64,000 nucleotides of DNA from Actinomadura sp. NBRC 104412 (GTDB taxonomy: Bacteria > Actinomycetota > Actinomycetes > Streptosporangiales > Streptosporangiaceae): NCBI RefSeq assembly GCF_030269515.1, contig NZ_BSTM01000036.1:1-64000 (forward strand), in the 5' to 3' direction. The stretch's first letter is position 1. Each line of letters starts with the position of its first letter. Positions 27,293-36,163 of this stretch are shown here, piece by piece. The position numbers and the translations under genes are program-made. Under the pieces are notes generated by a model, which saw nothing but the letters and a program-made list of their open reading frames with translations, was not told where the DNA came from and made no database searches.

Positions 27293-27874
27293 TCAGTCCT
27301 GGCCGGGACGGCGGGCCCAGGCGACGCCGCCCACGCCGAGGACGACGACCAGTCCCGCCAGCCCGATCCACAGCCACCCGGACGAGGAGCCGTCCGAGCC
27401 GCCCTGCCCGGCGGCCGGGGTGGTCGCGGCACCGGGGGACGCGGCCGCGCCGGGCGCCTGGGCGGGGTCGGCCGCCGGAGCCCCGGACGAGCCGGCCGAG
27501 CCCGGCGAGCCCTTCACCGTGAACGAGAAGGTGCCGGTCACCGGGTGCCCGTCGGCGGAGACGACCCGCCAGCCGACGCGGTAGGTCCCGTTCGGGAGCG
27601 TCCCGTTCACCGGCTGGGTGACGGTGTCGCCGGACGCCTTCGCCGCCCCGGCCTCGTGCCGGGCGCCGTCCGGACCGGTGAGGATCACGCGCGGGAGACG
27701 GACGGTCTCGGTGTAGGTCAGCGTGATCTCGGTGGGCGGCGCGACCTCCGCGTCCGCCTTGGGATCGGTGGACTTCAGCGCGGTGTGCGCCGAGGCGGGC
27801 GCCGCGCCCAGCCCCACCAGGGCGGCCACCAGCAGGCCCGCCACCCCGATCCGCACCGTACCGAACCTCGTCAC
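27293..27874 (-). CDS. CopC-domain copper-binding protein
   Basis: The 193-residue exported protein begins with a signal peptide (MTRFGTVRIGVAGLLVAALVG, cleavage after ASA) that leaves His30 as the new N-terminus, the conserved histidine brace residue of CopC. The CopC beta-sandwich spans 30-125, ending in YRVGWRVVSADGHPVTGTFSFTV with the second copper His in DGH. A Gly/Ser/Ala-rich spacer (128-165) and one C-terminal transmembrane helix (WLWIGLAGLVVVLGVGGVAW) anchor it. The GTG start overlaps the upstream YcnI stop by four bases (GTGA). It handles extracytoplasmic copper together with YcnI. Confidence 0.92.
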   Translation of the reverse strand: MTRFGTVRIGVAGLLVAALVGLGAAPASAHTALKSTDPKADAEVAPPTEITLTYTETVRLPRVILTGPDGARHEAGAAKASGDTVTQPVNGTLPNGTYRVGWRVVSADGHPVTGTFSFTVKGSPGSAGSSGAPAADPAQAPGAAASPGAATTPAAGQGGSDGSSSGWLWIGLAGLVVVLGVGGVAWARRPGQD

Positions 27875-28587
27875 GACTGCCTCCTCCCACGTGCGAGCCC
27901 GAGTCCGCCGACACCGATACCGGCCACGCCCACGGCGAGGCCCAGCCCGCCCAGGAGCCGGGCCGTCCCGTCCTCCGCTTCGGACGTCCCGGCCGTCCGG
28001 GACGCGGTGATCGCGGAGGCGGGGCCGGACGAGGGTGCCGCGCCCTTGGGGGTCAGGGTGAGCGAGGGGGCCGGGCGTTCGGGCTCGTTCCGGCCGTCGC
28101 CGGGATCCTGATCCCACTTGACGACCTCGTCGTTGGAGTAGGACTGCTCGGCCTTGAACAGTACCCGGTCGACCCCGGTGGGCAGGGGACCCATCGACAC
28201 GTCGAACTCCTCGAACTCGCCGGGACGGATCCTCCCGCCCGACCAGGTGATGGTGGAGACGGCCTCGGTCAGCTCGCCGCCCTCGATCTTCACCGGGCGG
28301 GCCGGCTTCTCGGTTGTGACCTTGACCTTCCATCCCGGCACGGGCCGTACCGACACGTGCTCGATCGGGTGGTCGGCGGGCATGCGGATCAGGACTTCGG
28401 TGGTGTCGGCGTTGTCGCGCTCGTTCGGCACGCGGAAGGACACCTTGGTGAAACCGCCCTGCTCGGCGGTCCTGGGGTTGGCGGTGACATGCGCCGAGGC
28501 GGCGGTGGCGAGGCCGGCCAGCGACACGATGGTCAGGGCCGCCACGGTGGCGGTCCTGCGGACGCGCGGGGACACACACACGATCAT
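27871..28587 (-). CDS. YcnI-family copper membrane chaperone (DUF1775)
   Basis: The 238-residue protein has a signal peptide ending ATAASA, leaving His33 at the mature N-terminus (HVTANPRTAEQGGFTKVSFRVPNERDNADTTEVLIRMP), the copper ligand of YcnI's single-His brace. The beta-sandwich continues to about residue 160 (ITWSGGRIRPGEFEEFDVSMG). A Pro/Ser/Thr-rich spacer and C-terminal transmembrane helix (GGLGLAVGVAGIGVGGLGL) follow. It is first in a coupled pair with CopC, and the two probably deliver copper to exported cuproenzymes such as cytochrome oxidase. Confidence 0.93.
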   Translation of the reverse strand: MIVCVSPRVRRTATVAALTIVSLAGLATAASAHVTANPRTAEQGGFTKVSFRVPNERDNADTTEVLIRMPADHPIEHVSVRPVPGWKVKVTTEKPARPVKIEGGELTEAVSTITWSGGRIRPGEFEEFDVSMGPLPTGVDRVLFKAEQSYSNDEVVKWDQDPGDGRNEPERPAPSLTLTPKGAAPSSGPASAITASRTAGTSEAEDGTARLLGGLGLAVGVAGIGVGGLGLARGRRQS

Positions 28588-28722
28588 GAATCTCTCCAGG
28601 GACGTTCGAGACGTACGGGACGTCCGGAAGCGCCGAGGGGGCGTTCCGGGTGACGTACGGCGCTCGGCGCGCGCCCGGCGACCCGGGGCCGCCCAGATGC
28701 GAGCCTGGGCCGGCCCGGGTGC

Positions 28723-29349
28723 TCAGCCGTGCGCGAGCGCCCTCGAACGTGTGGGTGGTCCCCGTCGTACGACCAGGTGTCGCAGGATGAGGCCGACGGT
28801 GCTGGTCTCTCCCACCGCCGGTATCAGAACTGTACGGGCGGGAAGCGCCGGAGGTTCGACGTCGGCGAAAAGAGCGAGCAGGGCGCGGACGGGGCGATCC
28901 GCCAGATCCGCGACGCGCCGCGCCAGCGACCACGCGGCCCGTTCGCCGCGCCGCAGCCACCATGCCGAGATGACGGCGGCGGCGACGTGAGCCAACGTCA
29001 TTGAAAGTCCGGATTCGTGCCCCGGAATCTCCGCGACCGCGTGATGCCCGGTCCCCGGATCCGTCACCGGAAGGGCCGGTGAGGTCGCGGCCGCGTAGAG
29101 GCTGTGCAGGGCGAACTGGCCGCCCAGCAGCCCGCCCAGGATGGTCGCCAGCGACCGTTCGTGCCCGGCCAGCACCAGCGTCACCGCCAGCACCCCGGCG
29201 AACCCCGCGAGCATCGCCCAGAGCGGGATCTCGGCGGTCGAGGTCAGCTCGTGCCCGACGCTCGCCAGCGTCACGCAGACGGTGGCGAACGCCACCGCCC
29301 GCGAGCTCCGGAAGAGCGGGCGCGGCGGCTGCGGAGGAGGCGCGGACAT
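28723..29349 (-). CDS. Integral membrane protein upstream of the copper pair
   Basis: The 208-residue protein (ATG at 29349) has about five hydrophobic segments (AVAFATVCVTLASVGHEL, PLWAMLAGFAGVLAVTLVLA, LATILGGLLGGQFALHSLYAA, LAHVAAAVISAWWLRRGE) and a charged C-terminal tail. Conserved His residues lie in the membrane (GHEL, HSLY, TLAH). It has no recognisable domain, but a membrane protein of this type often accompanies YcnI/CopC in actinomycetes. It is transcribed toward YcnI with a 135-bp gap. Confidence 0.72.
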   Translation of the reverse strand: MSAPPPQPPRPLFRSSRAVAFATVCVTLASVGHELTSTAEIPLWAMLAGFAGVLAVTLVLAGHERSLATILGGLLGGQFALHSLYAAATSPALPVTDPGTGHHAVAEIPGHESGLSMTLAHVAAAVISAWWLRRGERAAWSLARRVADLADRPVRALLALFADVEPPALPARTVLIPAVGETSTVGLILRHLVVRRGPPTRSRALAHG

Positions 29350-29490
29350 GGCGCCGACCATCGTCCCACCAACCCCTCGCGATCTCCATACCACCCCGGG
29401 GGAACGGGGTCTCGCGGTCGGCGGCTCGGTCGTGCTCGTGCCCTGACCCGGTCCGTTTGACACGGCGCCCAGCACTATGGCTCTATTGTG

Positions 29491-29502
29491 CTAGTTAACT
29501 AG
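29491..29502. promoter_or_regulatory. GntR operator palindrome
   Basis: CTAGTTAACTAG is a perfect 12-bp palindrome directly before the GntR start. YtrA-type GntR repressors bind AT-rich palindromes at their own promoters, so it is the likely autoregulatory site. Confidence 0.7.
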
Positions 29503-29518
29503 ATGAATGGAGCTTCTG

Positions 29519-29914
29519 GTGATCGAGTTCCATCTGGACGGGCGGTCGGGGGTCTCGCCGTACCTGCAACTGGTCCGGCAGGTACGGCAGGCGCTCCGGC
29601 TCGGGCTGCTCCGCGAGGGCGACCAGCTCCCCACGGTCAAGGAGGTGGTGGCGGGGCTGGCGATCAACCCGAACACCGTCCTCAAGGCGTACCGGGAGCT
29701 CGAACGGGACGGGCTGGTCGCGGCGCGGCCCGGGGTCGGGACGTTCGTGACGGCGACGCTCGCCGACGCCTCCCTGGCCGCGCACGAGCCGCTGCGCCAG
29801 GAGCTGCGTCGCTGGCTGGCCAAGGCGCGCCGGGCCGGCCTGGACGACGAGAGCATCGAGGCGGTCTTCATGACGACCTTTCGCGAGGCCGCCGAAGAGG
29901 AGGACATAGCGTGA
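29519..29914 (+). CDS. GntR-family regulator (YtrA type)
   Basis: The GTG at 29519 with GGAG seven bases upstream is preferred over ATGs at 29503 and 29507; it gives 131 residues starting IEFHLDGRSGVSPYLQLVRQV. The winged-helix domain (residues 8-75) contains LLREGDQLPTVKEVVAGLAINPNTVLKAYRELERDGLVAARPGVGTFV, and the short C-terminal helical part (80-131) is typical of the YtrA subfamily, which controls co-transcribed ABC transporters. Its stop overlaps the ATPase start by four bases (GTGA). Confidence 0.9.
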   Translation: MIEFHLDGRSGVSPYLQLVRQVRQALRLGLLREGDQLPTVKEVVAGLAINPNTVLKAYRELERDGLVAARPGVGTFVTATLADASLAAHEPLRQELRRWLAKARRAGLDDESIEAVFMTTFREAAEEEDIA

Positions 29915-30807
29915 GCGAACGTGTCGTTCTGGAGGCCCGGGGCCTGGGCAAGAGATACGGGCGGCGCTGGGCGCTGACCGACTGCGATCTGGAGATCCCC
30001 GGCGGGCACGTGGTGGGCCTCGTCGGGCCGAACGGGGCCGGCAAGACGACCCTGCTGAACCTGGCCGTCGGGCAGCTCACACCGGACGCGGGAAGCATCC
30101 GCGTGCTCGGCGGCGACCCGGCCGCCGGCCCGGCGCAGATGGCCAAGGTCGGGTTCGTCGCCCAGGACACCCCCACCTACGCGGGGCTCACCGTCGCCGA
30201 CCACCTGAAGCTGGGGGCCCGGCTCAACCCCGCGTGGGACGCGGCGCTGGCGCGCGAGCGCGTCGAGCGGCTCGGGCTCGACCCGCGGCGCAAGGCGGGC
30301 AGGCTGTCCGGAGGCCAGCGGGCGCAGCTCGCGCTGACCCTCGGCATCGCCAAGCGGCCCGAGCTGCTGATCCTGGACGAGCCCGTGGCCGCGCTCGACC
30401 CGCTCGCTCGGCGCGAGTTCCTGCAGAGCCTGATGGAGTCCGTCGCCGAGCACGGGCTCAGCGTGCTGCTGTCCTCCCACCTGGTGTCCGACCTGGAACG
30501 GGCCTGCGACTACCTGATCGTGCTCGTGGACTCCCGGGTCCGGGTGGCGGGCGAGATCGAGACGCTGCTGGCCACCCACCACCGGCTCACCGGGCCGCGC
30601 AGGGACGCCGGCAGGCTGCCGTCCGACCAGCACGTCGTGTCCGCCAGCCACACCGACCGGCAGAGCACCTACGTCGTGCGCACCGACGGGCCGATCCACG
30701 ACCCCGCCTGGACCGTCAGCCAGGTCGCTCTCGAAGACCTCGTGCTGGCGTACATGGACACCGCCGCGAGCGACGGCGACCGCCCCGCCCTGGAGGTGCT
30801 GCGATGA
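29911..30807 (+). CDS. ABC transporter ATP-binding protein
   Basis: The 298-residue ATPase has Walker A GPNGAGKTT (residues about 36-44), the signature LSGGQRAQ, Walker B LLILDEPVAALD and the H-loop LLSSHLV. A C-terminal extension of about 80 residues follows the ATPase core, as in multidrug/antibiotic exporters controlled by YtrA-type regulators. It overlaps the GntR stop and the permease start (ATGA), so regulator, ATPase and permease form one coupled operon. The substrate is unknown; a cell-envelope antibiotic is a family-based guess. Confidence 0.92.
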   Translation: MSERVVLEARGLGKRYGRRWALTDCDLEIPGGHVVGLVGPNGAGKTTLLNLAVGQLTPDAGSIRVLGGDPAAGPAQMAKVGFVAQDTPTYAGLTVADHLKLGARLNPAWDAALARERVERLGLDPRRKAGRLSGGQRAQLALTLGIAKRPELLILDEPVAALDPLARREFLQSLMESVAEHGLSVLLSSHLVSDLERACDYLIVLVDSRVRVAGEIETLLATHHRLTGPRRDAGRLPSDQHVVSASHTDRQSTYVVRTDGPIHDPAWTVSQVALEDLVLAYMDTAASDGDRPALEVLR

Positions 30808-31835
30808 TCTGGCTGACCTGGCGCCAGTTCCGGGTACAGGCTTTCGCGGGCGGCGGCGCGCTCGCGCTGCTGGCGATCGTCCTGGGCCTGACCGGGCCGG
30901 ACATGGCCGACGCCTACGAATCCGGCCTGGCCACGTGCGGCGACGCGGAGAGCTGCCAGAGGTTCGCCGAGTCCTTCTTCGCCGACCACCAGCCCGCGTT
31001 CCTCGGCCTCCTCGCCATCGTGCTGCTCACCCCGGCGCTCGTCGGGCTCTTCTGGGGCGCGCCGCTGATCGCCCGCGAGGTCGAGGCGGGCACGCACCGG
31101 CTGGTGTGGAACCAGAGCGTCACCCGCACCCGCTGGCTGGCCGTCAAGCTCGCCGTCACCGGCCTGGTGGCGATGCTCCTCACCGGGCTGGCCACCTTCG
31201 CGGTCGGCTGGTGGGCCGAACCGCTCGACGAGGCCGCCGGGCTGGAGGCCGCGCGGATGACGCCGCTGATGTTCGACGGGCGCGGCATCGCGCCGATGGG
31301 GTACGCGGCCTTCGCGTTCACCCTCGGCGTGGCCGTCGGGCTGCTGGTCCGGCGCACGCTCGCGGCGATGGCCGTCACGCTCGCCGTCTTCGCCGTCGTG
31401 CAGGTCGCGATGCCGCTGGTGGTGCGGGAGCGACTGCTGCCGCCCACCAGCGTCACCATGGAGATCACCTCCACCAACCTCGGCGGGTTCATGTCCAGGG
31501 GGCCGGGCACCCCGATCAAGCTGACGGTCAAGCCCGGCGACCCGGGAGCGTGGATGCTGACCAACGAGACCCTGGACAAGTCGGGCAAGGTCGTCGACAC
31601 GGTGCCCCTGAAGATGGGCGAGGGACCCTGCGCGGAGAACAGGGAACCAGGGGCGCGCGGCCCCGCCGCGGCCTGTCTCGCCGAGATCAACCGGCTCGGG
31701 TACCGGCAGAAGCTCGTCTACCACGGCTCGGACCGGTTCTGGCCCCTCCAGTGGGCCGAGACCGGACTCTACGTGGTCCTGAGCCTCGGCCTGGCGGGAT
31801 TCTGCTTCTACCGGATCCGCCGCAACCTGTCATGA
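30804..31835 (+). CDS. ABC transporter permease
   Basis: The 343-residue permease begins MIWLTWRQFRVQAFAG and has about six transmembrane segments: residues 17-33, 68-90, 112-134, 165-185, 190-212 and 318-338. A large extracytoplasmic loop of about 100 residues lies between the fifth and sixth. The EVEAGTHRLVWNQSVTRTRWLAVKL motif is characteristic of this ABC-2-like permease family. Its 3' end overlaps the convergent enoyl-CoA hydratase gene by 6 bp. Confidence 0.88.
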   Translation: MIWLTWRQFRVQAFAGGGALALLAIVLGLTGPDMADAYESGLATCGDAESCQRFAESFFADHQPAFLGLLAIVLLTPALVGLFWGAPLIAREVEAGTHRLVWNQSVTRTRWLAVKLAVTGLVAMLLTGLATFAVGWWAEPLDEAAGLEAARMTPLMFDGRGIAPMGYAAFAFTLGVAVGLLVRRTLAAMAVTLAVFAVVQVAMPLVVRERLLPPTSVTMEITSTNLGGFMSRGPGTPIKLTVKPGDPGAWMLTNETLDKSGKVVDTVPLKMGEGPCAENREPGARGPAAACLAEINRLGYRQKLVYHGSDRFWPLQWAETGLYVVLSLGLAGFCFYRIRRNLS

Positions 31836-32618
31836 CGGCCTGGGGGTCGTCCACGTGAAGGAGGGCGGCCGGCGCTCGTGGAAGGCGGCTATGCCCTCGT
31901 GCATGTCGCCGGACGGGCCGCCGGCCTCCCGCATCCACCGAAGGGCGAGCGTGTCCGCGTCGTCGCCCGCGCTGAGCGCGGTGACGATCTCCTTCGTGGC
32001 CCGCTGGGTGAGCAGGGAACGGGACGCCAGCGTGGCCGCGAACGCCGCGACCCGCTCGCGCAGGGCCGTCCCGTCCTCCACGACCTCGTCCAGAAGGCCG
32101 ATGCGCAGGGCGTGGGGCGCGGAGATGAGCTCGGCGGAGTAGAGCAGGTACTTGGCGGACGAGGCGCCGATCTGCCGGACGAGCCGCCGCGTCGCCGACA
32201 GCGGGTAGACGATGCCGAGCCGGGCCGGGGTGATGCCGAAACGCGCCCCGGCGACGGCGAACCGCAGGTCGCAGGCCAGGGCGAGCTGGCAGCCGCCGCC
32301 CACGCAGAAGCCCTCGATGGCCGCGATGGTCGGCTTGGGGAACCCGGCCAGGGCCTCTTCGGCGACGGTGGAGGGGTGCGGGTCGCCGCGCCGCCCGATC
32401 TCGGCCAGCTCGCCGATGTCGGCGCCGGCCGAGAAGTCGCCGCCCGCGCCGGTCAGCACCACCACCCGGACGGACGGGTCGGCCGCGAAGCCGTCCAGCA
32501 GGACGGGCAGCCGCCGCCACATGGCGGTGCTCATGGCGTTGCGCTTGCCCGGCCGGTCGATGGTCAGGGTCGCGACGCCGTCGGCGACCTCGCCCCGCAG
32601 CCACTGGTCGGCGGTCAT
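31830..32618 (-). CDS. Enoyl-CoA hydratase/isomerase family protein
   Basis: The 262-residue crotonase-fold protein starts at the ATG at 32618. It has the oxyanion-hole sequences (RNAMSTAMWRRL, SAGADIGELA) and the catalytic-region segment AAIEGFCVGGGCQLALACDLRFAVAGARFGITPARLGIVYP, ending in the usual C-terminal helix. The CoA substrate is not fixed. The gene is convergent with the ABC operon and divergent from the PEP-utilising gene. Confidence 0.92.
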   Translation of the reverse strand: MTADQWLRGEVADGVATLTIDRPGKRNAMSTAMWRRLPVLLDGFAADPSVRVVVLTGAGGDFSAGADIGELAEIGRRGDPHPSTVAEEALAGFPKPTIAAIEGFCVGGGCQLALACDLRFAVAGARFGITPARLGIVYPLSATRRLVRQIGASSAKYLLYSAELISAPHALRIGLLDEVVEDGTALRERVAAFAATLASRSLLTQRATKEIVTALSAGDDADTLALRWMREAGGPSGDMHEGIAAFHERRPPSFTWTTPRPS

Positions 32619-32814
32619 CCGCCCCCTCCTCGTTCGCGATGCGCCGCAATCGTAGGGTGCGGCGATCTCAGGGTCCGACTCCGCCCTGGGGACGATCCAT
32701 CGCCTCCCGCCGTCCACCCAAGGGTGAGCTGCGATACACCACCTGTGGGTGAAGAATTCGCGCGGGCCACGACGGATTCTTGATACGGGCGGCTTTGGAT
32801 GATCGGAGTCTGTT

Positions 32815-34845
32815 GTGCCACAAAGCACGCGGGTCTTCTGGCTCGATGACGCCCCGGCCGCGTCCGCCGCGCGTGCGGGCGCCAAGGCCGCGAACCTCGC
32901 CAGGGCCGCCCTGCACGACCTGCCGGTGCTGCCCGGCTTCGTGATCCCCGTACGGCCGGGTGACGGCGCGCACGATCTGCGCGCCGCCTGGGAACGGCTG
33001 TCGGCCGGCGGGCGCCGGACGCTGGTGGTCCGGTCGTCCTCGACGCTGGAGGACGGCGCCGTCTCGTCGATGGCGGGCCGGTTCGTCTCGGTGCTGGACG
33101 TCGAGGGCTGGCCGGCCTTCCTCGCGGCGGTGGACGAGGTGCGGGCGTCCGCGTCCGGGCCGGGCACGATGGCCGTCCTGGTCCAGCCGCAGCTCGACCC
33201 CGCCGCCGGCGGGGTGATGTTCGGCGCCGACCCGGTGGACGGCCGCACCGACCGGGTGATCGTGTCGGCCACGCCCGGCGGTCCCGCGGCGCTGGTCGGC
33301 GGCGAGGTGAACGGAACGCGGTACGCGCTGACCCGGCGCGGGCGCCTCGTCTCGGTGGAGCACGACAGCGGACCCGCCGAGGGGGAGGGCCCGCTCAGCC
33401 GGTTGCAACTGCGCGCCCTCGCCAGGCTGGCGGCGCGGGCGGCGTCGGTGTTCGGCGGGCCGCAGGACGTCGAGTTCGCCTTCCAGGGCGATGGGCGGCT
33501 GTGGCTGCTGCAAAGCCGTCCCGTGACGGCGCTGGCCCCGCCGCCGCCTCGCCGCGCGCCGCTGCTGGGCCCCGGCCCGGTGGCGGAGACGCTGCCCGAC
33601 CCGCTGTCCCCCCTTGAGGAGGACCTGTGGCTGGTACCGCTGGACCGGGGTCTCGGTGAGGCGCTGGTCACCGCGGGTGTCGTGTCGCGCCGCGCGCTGC
33701 GCAAGAGCCCCACGGTCATCGCGGTCGGCGGGCGGGCCGCCGCGGACCTGCGGCGGCTCGGCGCCGCGCCCGGACGGCGGCGCGCCTGGGCGCGGCTGGT
33801 CAACCCGGTGCCCGCCGTCCGCAGGCTGGCGGTGGCCTGGCAGGTGGGCCGGCTGCGCGCACAGCTTCCCGGCCTGGCCGCCGAGACCGCCGCCACCGTC
33901 GACGCCGACCTCGCCGCCGTCCCGCCGCTGAAGGACCTGACCGGCGCGGAGCTGACCGCGGCCCTGCGCTGGACGCGCGCCACGCTCACGTCCCTGCACG
34001 GCCTGGAGGCGCTCGCCGGCTCCCTCCTCGGCGGCACGGAGGACACGACGACGACGGCGGCGGCCCAAGGACTGGCCGCGCTGAGCCGGGCGCGCGCCGC
34101 CGGGCAGGACGACGCGCGGATCCTCGTGGAGAACCCCGCCGTCCTGGCCCTCACGCCGCCGTCCATCGGCGACAGGGAGCTGCCGCCCACCGCCGGCGAT
34201 CCGCAGTCGTTCGGCGGCACGGGGCAGGCCCCGCTGGGCGCCCGCGAGTCGCTGCGCCTGCGGATCCGATGGGTGCAGGAGCTGGCCGGGCGGCTCGCGT
34301 GGGAGGCCGCCGGGCGGCTCGTCGCGGACGGCGCGCTGGCGCGCCCGGAGACCGTGCGCGTGCTGCGCCTCGACGAACTGGTCGCGGCGTTCGAGGGCGG
34401 CGCACTCCCCGCCGACCTCGAACGCCGCGCCGCTCCGCCGCGTACCGCGCCGCTGCCCGCGGCGTTCCGCCTGGCGGGGGAGCGGATCGTGGCCGAGTCC
34501 TCGCCGTCCGGGGACGGCGGGCAGCCCGCGGGCGGCGGGCGGGGGTCCGGGCCGGTGCACAGCGGACCCGCGGACGGCGCGGACGCCCCGCCCGCGGGCT
34601 CGGTGCTGGTGGTGCGGACGCTGGCGCCGTCACTCGCCGCCTACCTGCCGTCCCTCGCGGGGATCGTCGCCGAGACCGGCAGCCCGCTGTCGCACCTGGC
34701 GATCCTGGCGCGCGAGATGGGCGTGCCGACGGTCGTGGGGATGCGGGGCGCGCTCGACCGCTTCCCGCCCGGCACCCGGGTCCTCGTGGACGGCGACACC
34801 GGCACGGTCGAGACCCTGCCGGCCCGCGAGAAGGAGGCGGCATGA
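32815..34845 (+). CDS. PEP/pyruvate-binding and PEP-utilising phosphotransferase-like protein
   Basis: The 676-residue protein (GTG at 32815) joins an N-terminal ATP-grasp PPDK-type domain (residues 1-238: VFWLDDAPAASAARAGAKAANLARA, LVVRSSSTLEDGAVSSMAGRFVSVL, ending LWLLQSRPVTAL) to a long variable middle (240-560) and a C-terminal phosphohistidine domain (about 590-670), with the catalytic His627 in GSPLSHLAILAREMGVPTVVG. This order is that of rifampin phosphotransferase and PEP synthase relatives, in which the His domain carries phosphate from ATP to an acceptor. The N-terminal domain is shorter than usual and the middle is not recognisable, so the acceptor is unknown. It overlaps the next membrane gene by four bases (ATGA). 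Confidence 0.85.
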   Translation: MPQSTRVFWLDDAPAASAARAGAKAANLARAALHDLPVLPGFVIPVRPGDGAHDLRAAWERLSAGGRRTLVVRSSSTLEDGAVSSMAGRFVSVLDVEGWPAFLAAVDEVRASASGPGTMAVLVQPQLDPAAGGVMFGADPVDGRTDRVIVSATPGGPAALVGGEVNGTRYALTRRGRLVSVEHDSGPAEGEGPLSRLQLRALARLAARAASVFGGPQDVEFAFQGDGRLWLLQSRPVTALAPPPPRRAPLLGPGPVAETLPDPLSPLEEDLWLVPLDRGLGEALVTAGVVSRRALRKSPTVIAVGGRAAADLRRLGAAPGRRRAWARLVNPVPAVRRLAVAWQVGRLRAQLPGLAAETAATVDADLAAVPPLKDLTGAELTAALRWTRATLTSLHGLEALAGSLLGGTEDTTTTAAAQGLAALSRARAAGQDDARILVENPAVLALTPPSIGDRELPPTAGDPQSFGGTGQAPLGARESLRLRIRWVQELAGRLAWEAAGRLVADGALARPETVRVLRLDELVAAFEGGALPADLERRAAPPRTAPLPAAFRLAGERIVAESSPSGDGGQPAGGGRGSGPVHSGPADGADAPPAGSVLVVRTLAPSLAAYLPSLAGIVAETGSPLSHLAILAREMGVPTVVGMRGALDRFPPGTRVLVDGDTGTVETLPAREKEAA

Positions 34846-35765
34846 GAAGGCTCGTCTATGCCGGGCTTGGGTTGATGGTGCTCGCCACCGGCGGGTACCT
34901 GGTCGTCTACCTCGCCCGATGGGAGTGGCAGCGGTCGCTGATGGCCGGTCAGCTTCTGCTGGTGTGCCTGATCGTGCTGGTGGCGGTGGCCGGCGCGCAC
35001 CGGCTGCGGTCGCTGGAGCAGCGGATCGGCGACCTGGCCGAGGGCCGTGCCGGCTCGGATGCCCGTTCCGGCTCGGGTGCTCGTCCCGGCTCCGATGCCC
35101 GTGCCGGCGACCGGTCCGGCCCGCGGCCCGTGGAGCCGACCGGGGACGAGGCGCCCCGCTTCCGCTGGCTCGAAGCGGAGACGTACTCCTACAAGGTCTT
35201 CATCCCGGTCCTCCTCGGCGCCGGGATCATCGTGTCCGGGCTGGCGGCGCTCGTGGAACGCGCGGCCTCGGCCTTGGGACGGGGGCAGCCCGCGTCCCGC
35301 GCCAGGGTCCCCGAGTCGCTGGCGCTGCCGCCGGGAGGCGTCCTGGCGGGGGCGCCGGAGTCGGTGCCGGACGGGCGCGGGCTCAAAGTGCGCCTGCTGG
35401 GCGGGGGGATCGCGCTCCTGCTGGCGGGCCTCGCCGTCGTCGAGCTGGCCGAGCACACCCAGGACCGTCCCGACCCGCCCATGCGCGAGGCGGTCAGCAC
35501 CCTGGTCATCCAGGCCCGGACGCACGGGCCGACGGGCGCCGCCACGACCGACCCGCTCGCGACGAGGCTGTGGGAATACTGCCGGGGCTCCACCCGCCCC
35601 TACCTGCAAGGCGGCGGGCTCGTCCCGCTCGGCGGACAGCGGTACGCGCTCGTCGTGCAACCCGCGCTGGGCGAGCATGCGATGCGCCGTTTGCGGGGAT
35701 GCCTTGAGGACGCGGTCATCGATCATGGGCGGTTCTCGGTCGTGTCCGTCCGGCACGGCGGCTGA
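34842..35765 (+). CDS. Four-helix membrane protein coupled to the PEP-utilising enzyme
   Basis: The 307-residue protein has transmembrane segments near residues 5-25, 33-52, 118-138 and 185-203. A short repetitive linker (residues about 68-95) has GSDAR-type repeats. The C-terminal region (205-307) lies on one side and has two conserved Cys (EYCRGSTRPYLQGG, RLRGCLEDAV) that could form a disulphide outside. No known family. ATGA overlap with the phosphotransferase gene makes joint function likely. Confidence 0.75.
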   Translation: MRRLVYAGLGLMVLATGGYLVVYLARWEWQRSLMAGQLLLVCLIVLVAVAGAHRLRSLEQRIGDLAEGRAGSDARSGSGARPGSDARAGDRSGPRPVEPTGDEAPRFRWLEAETYSYKVFIPVLLGAGIIVSGLAALVERAASALGRGQPASRARVPESLALPPGGVLAGAPESVPDGRGLKVRLLGGGIALLLAGLAVVELAEHTQDRPDPPMREAVSTLVIQARTHGPTGAATTDPLATRLWEYCRGSTRPYLQGGGLVPLGGQRYALVVQPALGEHAMRRLRGCLEDAVIDHGRFSVVSVRHGG

Positions 35766-36006
35766 TCAGAACCCCGGCCGCGGATCCGGAGTCATACGGG
35801 GTGTCCGAGGCACGAAATCAGAGGCTTCACGCGACCGCATGAGGGGGAACGTACTGATGGGCGACCCGGCGCAAAGGATCGCCGGACGGGGGAATGCGGA
35901 ACGGGTGTTGTGTGCTGTACTGTCGTGATAGCGCCTTTAGGTCGCCGCCTCATATCGGTTGGGCGGTGAGGGCGCCCTTTCCCCGCCCGGGCCATCTGAG
36001 AGCCCG

Positions 36007-36099
36007 ATGAGTGTGTTCCCCCATTCGTCCGAGTCCGGGGGTACGTGCGAACCCGCATCCCGGACCACCGCACCAAGGGAGCCGTCGACAGCTTGGTGA
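36007..36099 (+). CDS. Candidate 30-codon leader frame upstream of rho
   Basis: The ATG at 36007 opens a 30-codon frame ending at TGA 36097-36099, with GAGAG upstream as a weak ribosome site. The peptide is Ser/Pro/Thr-rich (MSVFPHSSESGG, then C and a charged end). Its stop lies 24 bases before the leader hairpin, a layout compatible with attenuation, but I know no homologue and it may be chance. Confidence 0.3.
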   Translation: MSVFPHSSESGGTCEPASRTTAPREPSTAW

Positions 36100-36123
36100 A
36101 CCGAGCTGCAGCTTTCGCATTCC

Positions 36124-36163
36124 CTCCGCGTACAGGCGGCGCACAGGCGAACCGTACGCGGAG
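36124..36163 (+). promoter_or_regulatory. Leader hairpin before rho
   Basis: CTCCGCGTAC (36124-36133) and GTACGCGGAG (36154-36163) are perfect complements with a 20-base loop, 51 bp before the rho start. Rho genes of other bacteria autoregulate through their leaders, so this may be a regulatory structure. Confidence 0.55.
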
